A stretch of 45,545 bases of DNA, taken from Arthrobacter sp. Lineage in GTDB: Bacteria > Actinomycetota > Actinomycetes > Actinomycetales > Micrococcaceae. Position 1 is the first letter of the stretch; every line of letters starts with the position of its first letter. The notes below the pieces were generated by a model, which saw only the letters and a list, made by a program, of their open reading frames with translations, did not search any database and was not told the origin of the DNA. Where the stretch lies: contig JAPLAM010000054.1 in the NCBI GenBank assembly GCA_026393275.1, positions 1 to 45,545 of the forward strand, in the 5' to 3' direction. Made by a program: the position numbers and the translations under genes. This document shows positions 26,779 through 33,783 of this stretch, piece by piece.

Positions 26779-27752
26779 TTGCTTACCGCTTTCTTGCGCA
26801 TGGTCAGCAGCCACATGGTGATGATGATGATCATGAAGAACAGGATCAGCACCGCGGAGGACAGCCCGTACTGGTTGTAGTCGAAGCTCAGGCCGTAGGC
26901 GTAGACGTTGAGCGTCTCCACCTCGTGGAAGGAGCCGCCGCCCTTGCCTTTGGTGGCGTAGAGGATGTCGAAGGTCTTCAGGGCGTCGATGCCGCGCAGC
27001 AGGATGGCGACGATCACGGTGGGCATCATGAGCGGCAGGGTGATGAAGAAGAAGCGCTGGAAGGCGTTAGCGCCGTCCATCCGGGCGGCCTCGTCCGGTT
27101 CTTCGGAGAGGGACGTCAGGCCAGCCAGCAGGATCAGCACCACCATGGGGGTCCACTGCCAGATGTCCATGAAGATCGTGGTGCCAAGGGCGGTGTCCTG
27201 GCCGGAGAGCCACGGCTGCGGCGGGATGCCGATCATGCCGAGCAGCTGGTTGACGAAGCCGATGTTGGGGTCGAAGATCAGCCGCCACATCATGCCGACG
27301 GCCACGGGGGTGGCGACGAGCGGCAGCAGGATGGCGACCCGGACCCATTTTTCGCCGCGGAAGGGGCGCCACAGCAGCAGCGCGATACCCATGCCCAGAA
27401 CAACTTCGCAGACCAGCGCGACGCCGGTGAAGGTCAGCGTGCGGCCGACGGCGGGCCAGAACCGTTCGACGTCGGAGAGCACCGTCAGGTAGTTCTCCAG
27501 GCCGACGAACTCGGACGCGGCGCGGACCGAGCCCTGCGAATCGGTGAGGCTGAGGTAGATCGTCCAGGCCAGCGGGAAGACGATCAGGACACCCACGAAG
27601 ATCATGGCCGGCGCGGCGAAGAGCCATTTGCGGTGCCGGTTGGCCCAGGCGGAGAAATTCTTCCGCGGCCCGGGTGTGCGGGACGCGCCGCGGGCGGCGT
27701 CCCGGGTGGTGTCCCGGGCGGTGTCTCCGCGGGAGTTGTTCAGTACAGACAT
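26775..27752 (-). CDS. ABC sugar transporter permease (MalF-like)
   Basis: A 325-residue permease with a long, low-complexity cytoplasmic N-terminus (about 45 residues, rich in Arg, Asp, Thr and Ala) and six TM helices. The EAA loop reads EEPDEAARMDGANAFQRFFF. It partners the following permease and the lipoprotein encoded upstream. A 122-bp gap with a strong hairpin separates it from the binding-protein gene. Confidence 0.92.
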   Translation of the reverse strand: MSVLNNSRGDTARDTTRDAARGASRTPGPRKNFSAWANRHRKWLFAAPAMIFVGVLIVFPLAWTIYLSLTDSQGSVRAASEFVGLENYLTVLSDVERFWPAVGRTLTFTGVALVCEVVLGMGIALLLWRPFRGEKWVRVAILLPLVATPVAVGMMWRLIFDPNIGFVNQLLGMIGIPPQPWLSGQDTALGTTIFMDIWQWTPMVVLILLAGLTSLSEEPDEAARMDGANAFQRFFFITLPLMMPTVIVAILLRGIDALKTFDILYATKGKGGGSFHEVETLNVYAYGLSFDYNQYGLSSAVLILFFMIIIITMWLLTMRKKAVSK

Positions 27753-27794
27753 GGTTCACCTAAAGAGTTGGGGGTGAAGTTGAGAGCGTGGCCG

Positions 27795-27827
27795 CGGCGG
27801 GACGGCGGCTGGGCAGCCGTCCCGCCG
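27795..27827 (-). terminator. Intra-operon hairpin between binding protein and permeases
   Basis: CGGCGGGACGGC (27795-27806) pairs perfectly over 12 bp with 27816-27827 around a 9-nt loop. No T-tract follows on -. This placement usually gives partial termination or 3'-end protection, keeping binding-protein mRNA above permease mRNA. Confidence 0.65.
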
Positions 27828-27874
27828 GGCTGGTGTTGCGTCAGGCGATCTGCAAAGGCGCAGGCGCCGGGGCG

Positions 27875-29170
27875 CTACTTCTTTTCGCTGTCCAGGAACT
27901 TCTGGAAGGCGTCGTTGGCCGTGTCAGCCGCGGCCGACGCATCGGCCCCGGTGATAGTGGCAACGATCGGGGCTCCGACGATCTCGCGGGCCTTGCCCAC
28001 GGTGACAACCTCGGGACGGTCGTGGCCCACGCCGGTCTTGGCGCTGGCAGCGATGGCGTCGGCCAGGTCCTGCGGGTAGGTGGAGGTTCCGGCCGGGTCG
28101 GCCCAGACCGAGGCGCGCGGACCGGGGACGCCGGCCTTCTGTGCGGCCAGGGTGCGGTCCTTGCTGGTGGCCCACTGGATGAACTTCCAGGCGTTGTCCT
28201 GGTTGCTGGACGCCTTGTTGACGGCCAGGCCCCACGACGGGATGTTGTACGGCTTGGAACCGGCCGGGCCGGCGGGCAGGGCGGCGAATCCGACCTTGTC
28301 CGAGACCTTGGACTTGGCCGGGTCGGTGGCGTTCTTGTAGAGCGAGTCGGCCTCGGTGTAGAAGGCGGCCTTGCCCTGGGTGAAGATTGCCATCGCCTCG
28401 GGCCAGCTCATGTCGGTGCTGACGTTCTTGGGGCCGTAGTTCTTGATCAGGCCGCCGTAGAACGAGTAGGCCTTCTTCGCGGCGTCGCTGCCGACGGCGG
28501 ACTTGCCGCTGGCGTCGACGAAGTCGCCACCGAAGCTGTAGAGGAAGCTGGAGAACTGAGTCACCGCTGCGGACTTGCCGGTGCGCGCCACGAAGCCGGC
28601 GGTATCCGGGTTGGACGCGGAGATCTTCTTGGCGGCGGCCTCGAGCTCGTCCATGGTCTTGGGAACCTGGACGCCGGCGGCCGCCAGCAGGTCCTTGCGG
28701 TAGTACAGCACTTCACGTTCGGTGATGATCGGGACGCCGACGACCTTGCCGTCAACGGTGCTGGCCTTGACGGGACCGTCCTGGTAGTCCTTCCAGTCCC
28801 AGTTCGAGTCCGCGGAGACCTTACTGGTCAGGTCCGCCAGGTAGCCATTCTTGGCGAACGCCTTGCCTTCCTGGAGCGGGCGGTACATCATGACGTCGAT
28901 CTCGTCGCTGCCGGCGTTGAGCTTGACGTTGTACTGGTCGGACAGCTGGTCCTCGCCGAGCTGGGTGAGCTCGACCTTGAGGCCGGTGGCCTTTTCGAAT
29001 TCCGGAATGGCTGCCTTGATGCCGTCGGTCCACACGTGGTTGGCCAGCGTGACCCGGACCGTGCCGGAGGTCTTGGCATCGCTGCTGCCGCTGCCGCCGC
29101 CACAGGCGGTGACGCCGAGCGACAGCGCGGCGGCTACGGCCGCGTACTTCACAATTGAACGCCGCTTCAT
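27875..29170 (-). CDS. ABC transporter substrate-binding lipoprotein (family 1 extracellular SBP)
   Basis: A 431-residue lipoprotein. The signal peptide (MKRRSIVKYAAVAAALSLGVTAC) ends in lipobox LGVTAC with C23 as lipidated residue, followed by a Gly/Ser linker. The body is a carbohydrate SBP (VTLANHVWTDGIKAAIPEFEKATG at the start, FIQWATSK and VPGPRASVW later). It captures the substrate outside the membrane for the two permeases. Neighbouring enzymes suggest an acidic sugar or an oligosaccharide containing one. Confidence 0.93.
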   Translation of the reverse strand: MKRRSIVKYAAVAAALSLGVTACGGGSGSSDAKTSGTVRVTLANHVWTDGIKAAIPEFEKATGLKVELTQLGEDQLSDQYNVKLNAGSDEIDVMMYRPLQEGKAFAKNGYLADLTSKVSADSNWDWKDYQDGPVKASTVDGKVVGVPIITEREVLYYRKDLLAAAGVQVPKTMDELEAAAKKISASNPDTAGFVARTGKSAAVTQFSSFLYSFGGDFVDASGKSAVGSDAAKKAYSFYGGLIKNYGPKNVSTDMSWPEAMAIFTQGKAAFYTEADSLYKNATDPAKSKVSDKVGFAALPAGPAGSKPYNIPSWGLAVNKASSNQDNAWKFIQWATSKDRTLAAQKAGVPGPRASVWADPAGTSTYPQDLADAIAASAKTGVGHDRPEVVTVGKAREIVGAPIVATITGADASAAADTANDAFQKFLDSEKK

Positions 29171-29247
29171 TACGACTCCCTTATGTCTTTTGGGGCCGGA
29201 TCATCTTCCAGCCGCCGCGGATGCATCGTTACATCTGCTCTGGAGCG

Positions 29248-29277
29248 ATCTTAGAGAAATAAAGCAGACTTATACAA
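29248..29277 (-). promoter_or_regulatory. Sigma70-like promoter for the sugar-acid operon
   Basis: On -, TTGTAT (29277-29272) and TAAGAT (29253-29248) are 18 bp apart, 78 bp upstream of the lipoprotein start. TCTGCT (29234-29239) and AGCAGA (29263-29268) form a widely spaced inverted repeat around the -10, a weak operator candidate for the divergent regulator. Confidence 0.55.
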
Positions 29278-29294
29278 CCCCTTGCCTCCATCCG

Positions 29295-29309
29295 TATGAT
29301 TTATTTATG
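29295..29309 (+). promoter_or_regulatory. -10 element immediately before the FadR-type gene (leaderless candidate)
   Basis: TATGAT (29295-29300) is followed by six bases and then ATG (29307-29309), with no Shine-Dalgarno sequence. The geometry fits transcription starting at or near the A of the start codon. Confidence 0.5.
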
Positions 29310-30047
29310 CAAACCCCAAAGGCGGAGTCTTCAGCTGACCTGCACTCCGCGCTTGTCCAGACCCTGGGGCTCGCCATTGCCGAGGGGGATCTGGCGCCCC
29401 ACGCGATCCTGCGGCTGGACGAGCTTGAGGCGCGGCACGGCGTCTCGCGTTCGGTGGTGCGGGAGGCCACGCGGGTGCTCTCCTCGATGGGCATGCTGGA
29501 ATCGCGGCGCCGGCTGGGCACCGTGGTGCAGCCGGAGGAATCCTGGAACCTCTACGACCCGCAGGTAATCCGCTGGCGGCTGGCCTCGTCCCGGCGGGTG
29601 GACCAGCTGCGCGCCCTGAACGAACTCCGCGGCGCGATCGAGCCGCAGGCCGCCCGGCTGGCCGCCGAACGGGCGTCCCTGGACGCTGCCAGCGACCTCG
29701 TCTCCCAGGCAGCGCGGCTGTGGGCTGCGGGGCAGCGCGGCGACCAGGACGAGTTCCTGCGGCTGGACATCGAGTTCCACGCCGCCGTGCTGCGGGCCTC
29801 CGGCAACCCGATGTTTTCGCAGCTGCACAACCTCGTCGCGGAGGTCCTCACGGGCCGGACCGAGCACGGCCTGATGCCACAGCTACCGCAGCACGAGGCG
29901 CTCCAGCTGCACGTGGACGTGGCCAGCGCCATCCAGCGCGGCGAGATGGATGCCGCCCACGCCGCGATGCGCCGGATCGTGGAACAGTCCACCGAGGAAA
30001 TCGGGGACATCTGGTCCAGCCATCAAGATGGCCCCCCGGCCACCTAG
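29307..30047 (+). CDS. GntR family regulator, FadR subfamily (FCD domain)
   Basis: A 246-residue regulator. The GntR winged helix (about residues 10-72) includes LDELEARHGVSRSVVREATRVLSSMGMLESRRRLGTVV. The all-helical FCD domain follows, with metal/ligand residues suggested by LDIEFHAAVLRASGNPMF and EHEALQLH-type His positions. Members regulate sugar-acid operons (gluconate, galactonate, uronates). It is divergent from the SBP-led operon and probably represses it until KDG or an aldonate binds. The start is the ATG at 29307; longer upstream sequence overlaps the opposite gene. Confidence 0.88.
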   Translation: MQTPKAESSADLHSALVQTLGLAIAEGDLAPHAILRLDELEARHGVSRSVVREATRVLSSMGMLESRRRLGTVVQPEESWNLYDPQVIRWRLASSRRVDQLRALNELRGAIEPQAARLAAERASLDAASDLVSQAARLWAAGQRGDQDEFLRLDIEFHAAVLRASGNPMFSQLHNLVAEVLTGRTEHGLMPQLPQHEALQLHVDVASAIQRGEMDAAHAAMRRIVEQSTEEIGDIWSSHQDGPPAT

Positions 30048-30059
30048 CCCCCTGGTTGT

Positions 30060-30932
30060 TCAGTCCTCAGTAGGGGTGGTGCGCAGCGAGTGGTAGTTGC
30101 GCCAGCTGTGCTCCGGCGCGTAGCCCAGGAGCCGCGTGGCCTTGTCGATCGAGAGCAGCGTCTCGTGCTCACCCAGTTCCTTGACCACCTTGACGTTCGG
30201 GAACACCTCGGCGGCCAGCTCACTGCTGGAGCGGCTCATCACGGTGTCCAGGCCGGCGATGATGAAAGCCTCGAATCCGGGCCGGCCGTGCTCCAGCGCC
30301 CGTGCCACGGCCTGCGCGCCGTCGCGGCCGTCAATGTAGCCCCAAAGGTTCCACTTGCGCAGCCGGGCGTCGGCGTCGAATGATGGGAACTCCTCGTAGT
30401 CCTTCGGGTCCATCACGTTGGAGAACCGCAGGCCGGTGATGCTCAGATCCGGGTCCCAGCGGGTCAGCTGGATCGCCATCTGCTCTTCGAGGTGTTTGAC
30501 CAGTGAATAGGTGCTTTCCGGCCGGGCCGGGTACTCCTCGTCGACCGGAAGGTAGGGCGGGTCGACGTCGAACGGCAGTCCCAGCACCGTCTCACTGGAG
30601 GCGTAGACAATCTTCTTGATGCCGGCGCGGCGGGCCGCCTGGAACACGTTGTAGGTGGCTTGCATGTTGTTCTCGAACGTCGCGGCGTCCGGCGCGAGGC
30701 CGGGGGCCGGGATGGCGGCCAGGTGCACGATTGCGTCGAAGCCCTCGTGCCGGTCGTCCAGGCCGAGGATGACGTCCACCACCTGCCCATAGTCGCGCAG
30801 GTCGACCCGGGTGAACCCGGGCCCGCGTTCTCCGGTTTGGTCAAGGTTGGTGACCTGGTGGCCGTCGTCGACGAGCCGGCGGACCACGTTCCTGCCGAGC
30901 TTTCCATTTCCTCCGGTAACTGCAATTCTCAT
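30060..30932 (-). CDS. NAD-dependent epimerase/dehydratase family protein
   Basis: A 290-residue extended short-chain dehydrogenase. The Rossmann motif TGGNGKLG (residues 6-13), the HLAAIPAPG segment, and the active-site YSLVK (YxxxK) with preceding Ser in SSETV are intact. Candidates include a uronate or aldose dehydrogenase feeding the dehydratases, or a sugar epimerase. It lacks the length of UDP-sugar epimerases and does not closely match the known uronate dehydrogenase, so the reaction is open. It converges on the FadR-type gene with 12 bp between them. Confidence 0.82.
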   Translation of the reverse strand: MRIAVTGGNGKLGRNVVRRLVDDGHQVTNLDQTGERGPGFTRVDLRDYGQVVDVILGLDDRHEGFDAIVHLAAIPAPGLAPDAATFENNMQATYNVFQAARRAGIKKIVYASSETVLGLPFDVDPPYLPVDEEYPARPESTYSLVKHLEEQMAIQLTRWDPDLSITGLRFSNVMDPKDYEEFPSFDADARLRKWNLWGYIDGRDGAQAVARALEHGRPGFEAFIIAGLDTVMSRSSSELAAEVFPNVKVVKELGEHETLLSIDKATRLLGYAPEHSWRNYHSLRTTPTED

Positions 30933-31032
30933 CAGGCTCTCCTCGGTGGTCGGTCGGCTGCCGTTCCCACCCTAGAACGGACGGCACCCGCGGTGCACCC
31001 CCCGGCCACGCAGCGGACCCGCGCATCGTGCG

Positions 31033-31047
31033 GTGACCTTTGGCCCT
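31033..31047. promoter_or_regulatory. DevR/DosR-like box upstream of the stress-protein gene
   Basis: GTGACCTTTGGCCCT resembles the GGGNCC-NNN-GGNCCC symmetry of actinobacterial dormancy-regulator boxes, with one departure in the left arm, 35 bp before the usp start. No DevR gene is in the window; assignment is tentative. Confidence 0.3.
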
Positions 31048-31082
31048 AGGCGATGCCGGGGCCACGGGGAAGGGTGGATGCC

Positions 31083-31547
31083 ATGAGCGGAGATCAGCGG
31101 ATAGTCGTGGGCGTAGACGGCTCCGAGTTTTCAACGACGGCACTCCGGCTCGCCGGGCGCCTGGCCACCAGCCTGAACGCCCCGCTGGAGGTCATCACGT
31201 GCCTGGGCAGCTCGGATTTCTTCCTCGCATCCCATCTGCCGGAGGAGCGCACCGCCTCGACCGACGAACTTGACGAGACGGCGAAGCGCCTCGTGGAGCA
31301 ATCGCTGGAACGCGCTTTCGGGGACGCCCGCCCGGAACGGCTCACCCGGCAGGTCAAGTTCGGTCCGCCGGCCAAGGTGCTGATCGACGAGAGCCGGGAT
31401 GCCCAGTTGCTGGTCGTCGGTCGGCGCGGCCGGGGCGGCTTTCTCGCGCAGGTCATGGGCTCGGTCAGCGGCGCCTGCGCGGCGCATGCCCATTGCCCGG
31501 TGCTGGTGGTCGGCCAGGACGCGGGCGACGGCCAGCCCGGCGAATGA
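31083..31547 (+). CDS. Universal stress protein (UspA family)
   Basis: A 154-residue single-domain Usp. The N-terminal IVVGVDGSEFSTTAL and the C-terminal ATP-binding G-x2-G-x9-G-S pattern (GRRGRGGFLAQVMGSVS) are intact, followed by CPVLVV. It is an ATP-binding cytoplasmic protein induced by stress in many actinobacteria. The ATG at 31083 has AAGGGTGG upstream; an earlier ATG at 31053 adds non-family sequence. The stop overlaps the next gene (ATGA). Confidence 0.92.
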   Translation: MSGDQRIVVGVDGSEFSTTALRLAGRLATSLNAPLEVITCLGSSDFFLASHLPEERTASTDELDETAKRLVEQSLERAFGDARPERLTRQVKFGPPAKVLIDESRDAQLLVVGRRGRGGFLAQVMGSVSGACAAHAHCPVLVVGQDAGDGQPGE

Positions 31548-32278
31548 GCTCAGGCCGGAGGGGGCAGGGCGGGTCCCACCCGGCGATCCCGGCCGCGTTG
31601 AAAGGTGCGGTGGCGGCGCTGGCCGCCGGGGCCGCGGCAGCCGGCTATGTCCTTGCGGTCCGGCCGCGACAGGCACGCTGGGGAGCGACCGCGCAGGAAG
31701 CGGCGGGCCCCTTGCCGGGTGACGAACTGGTTCGTACGGCGCGCCTGCAAAGTACACGGGCCGTCAGCATCGCAGCCCCGCCGGCCGCCGTGTGGCCATG
31801 GCTCGTTCAGCTGGGGGCGGGCCGCGGCGGCATGTACAGCTACGACGCCTTGGAGAATGCGGCGGGCCTGGGCATGCACAGCGCCGACCGGATCCTTCCG
31901 GAATTTCAGCAGCTCGCCGTCGGCGATGTCATTCCGCTGTCCCCCTCCGGCGGGATCCCGGTCAGGCGGCTCGAACCCGGAGCGGTGCTGGCTCTCGGCG
32001 GGGCGCTGAACCCGCGCACCGGGCTAGTCACAGAACAGGCCGCAGGGGACGGACGGCCAGCGGCCGGCCCACGCCTGGAAATCGGCTGGACGTTCGTGTT
32101 GCAGCCCGTGGGTGCAGGCGGCACCCGTTTGCTGTCGCGGACCCGTTATGACTACTCTCCGCTGCTGCTGGGCATCCCGTTGCGCGTGCTGCTTGAACCG
32201 GTGCAGTTCGTGATGGAGCGCCGCATGCTCCTCGGTATCCGCGACCGCGTCGAGCGCCGCCAAAGTAGCTCGCAGTAG
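31544..32278 (+). CDS. SRPBCC-like protein with N-terminal membrane segment
   Basis: A 244-residue protein of uncertain role. A hydrophobic Ala/Gly-rich segment (AAGYVLAVRP ends it, about residues 14-35) is followed by a START/SRPBCC-like fold: STRAVSIAAPPAAVWPWLVQLGAGRGGMYSYDALENAAGLGMHSADRI read in parts, then a C-terminal helix RRMLLGIRDR. Such domains bind hydrophobic ligands. The ATG overlaps the usp stop, so the two are co-translated. Function not recognisable further. Confidence 0.75.
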   Translation: MSSGRRGQGGSHPAIPAALKGAVAALAAGAAAAGYVLAVRPRQARWGATAQEAAGPLPGDELVRTARLQSTRAVSIAAPPAAVWPWLVQLGAGRGGMYSYDALENAAGLGMHSADRILPEFQQLAVGDVIPLSPSGGIPVRRLEPGAVLALGGALNPRTGLVTEQAAGDGRPAAGPRLEIGWTFVLQPVGAGGTRLLSRTRYDYSPLLLGIPLRVLLEPVQFVMERRMLLGIRDRVERRQSSSQ

Positions 32279-32336
32279 TTGCCGCTTTGAGCGCTGAGAA
32301 CGGCAACAACTGCCAGTCAGTTGGGCAGGATGGCGC

Positions 32337-33683
32337 TCACTCCTGAGGGACCGGTTCGGTGGCGGGCAGCAGGTAATCCTTGAACCAGTCGCGGGCCAGG
32401 ATCGCTGCCGCGGCGAGGGTGCCCGGCTCCTCGAACAGGTGGGTGGCGCCCTGGACCACGGCGAGCTGGTTGGGGCACCGCATCATGGATTTGGCCTTGC
32501 GGTTGAGCTCCAGCACCTCGTGGTCGAGGCTGCCCACAATCAGCAGCGTCGGCGCGCGGACCGCGGACAGCCGCGGACCCGCCAGGTCGGGACGACCGCC
32601 GCGGGAAACGACGGCGGCGATCCGCGCGGAGGGTTCGGATGCGGACCACAGCGCGGCAGCCGCCCCCGTGCTCGCCCCGAAGTAGCCGATGGCGCTGCCG
32701 GCGGTGTCCTCTCGGCTGCCCAGCCAGTCGGCGGCCGAAGAGAGCCGGCGCGCGAGCAACTCGATGTCGAAGACGTTGGCACGGTCACGCTCTTCGGTCG
32801 GCGTGAGCAAGTCAAGCAGCAGGGTGCCCAGCCCGGCCCGCTGAAGCAGGCCGGCCACGAGACGGTTGCGCGGGCTGTGCCGGCTGCTGCCGCTCCCGTG
32901 GGCGAAAAGGACCACACCCCGGGCCGGTACGGTCAGGTGCAGCTGGCCGCGAAGCCGGACGCTCCGGGACGGGATCTCCACCTCTTCGTCAAATTCCACG
33001 GGGTCCCCGGCCCCCGCTGACCCCGCCGGCGGCGGGGAATCCTTGTGGCGGCGGGCGGCGTCGTCGAGAAGCTGGATCACCTCATCATCCTCGGTCGGCG
33101 AGAAGTCACGGTAGTGGTAGCCGACGGCGGAGAACTCCCGGGGCGTGGCCAGGCAGACCACCTCGTCGGGTTCGCTCAGGCGTGCCAGGGTGTCGGCCGG
33201 GGCGACGGGCACGGCGAGAATCACCCGTGCGGCGCCCAGTTTCCGGGCGATCCGGCAGGCTACGCGGGCGGTGGATCCGGTGGCGATTCCGTCGTCGACG
33301 ATCACCGCGATGCGTCCGGTCAGGTCCTCGCGGGTGCGGCCCTTCCGGAACCGCGCCACCCGGTTCTCGAGCACGGCCCGTTCGTGGTTCTCGACCGCCG
33401 CGAGTTCCTGGCCGCTGACTCTGGCCTGCGCCAGCACATGCTCTTCCAACACCCTGGCCCCGTCCTCGCCGATGGCCCCCATGGCGAGTTCGGGCTGGTA
33501 CGGGAGACCGAGTTTCCGCACCACGATCACGTCCAAGGGGGCGTCCAGGGCGGCGGCAACCTCGAACGCCACCGGAACTCCGCCGCGCGGGATGCCGAGG
33601 ACCACGACGTCCCTGCCGCGTAGGTCCGAAAGCCGCCTCCCCAGTTGCCGCCCGGCGTCGATCCTGTCTTCAAAAACGCTCAT
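32337..33683 (-). CDS. Phosphoribosyltransferase-alpha/beta hydrolase fusion
   Basis: A 448-residue two-domain protein. Residues 1-215 are a type I phosphoribosyltransferase with the PRPP motif VIVDDGIATGST (127-138) and GIPRGGVPVAFEVA. Residues about 230-448 are a dienelactone-hydrolase-like alpha/beta hydrolase with GASTGAA nucleophile elbow, Asp in VGSLDHEV and His in GATHLFEE. The same fusion exists in actinobacteria, including a dormancy-regulon member in Mycobacterium tuberculosis. Substrate of either half is unknown. It lies behind the P-type ATPase gene on the same strand. Confidence 0.88.
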   Translation of the reverse strand: MSVFEDRIDAGRQLGRRLSDLRGRDVVVLGIPRGGVPVAFEVAAALDAPLDVIVVRKLGLPYQPELAMGAIGEDGARVLEEHVLAQARVSGQELAAVENHERAVLENRVARFRKGRTREDLTGRIAVIVDDGIATGSTARVACRIARKLGAARVILAVPVAPADTLARLSEPDEVVCLATPREFSAVGYHYRDFSPTEDDEVIQLLDDAARRHKDSPPPAGSAGAGDPVEFDEEVEIPSRSVRLRGQLHLTVPARGVVLFAHGSGSSRHSPRNRLVAGLLQRAGLGTLLLDLLTPTEERDRANVFDIELLARRLSSAADWLGSREDTAGSAIGYFGASTGAAAALWSASEPSARIAAVVSRGGRPDLAGPRLSAVRAPTLLIVGSLDHEVLELNRKAKSMMRCPNQLAVVQGATHLFEEPGTLAAAAILARDWFKDYLLPATEPVPQE

Positions 33684-33783
33684 TGTCTTGGCTTTCCAAT
33701 CGGGCGCCGGCCAAGGGCTCTCCCAGCGATGCGCTCCGCAGGGCCGGGGATCGGACCAGGTGGCCGCTTCCTCCCACTATCCG

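Noticed and set aside
33684..33783. Possible DevR-like boxes before the PRT-hydrolase and ATPase genes
   Set aside because: Only partial GGG/CCC groupings; none matches the spaced consensus.
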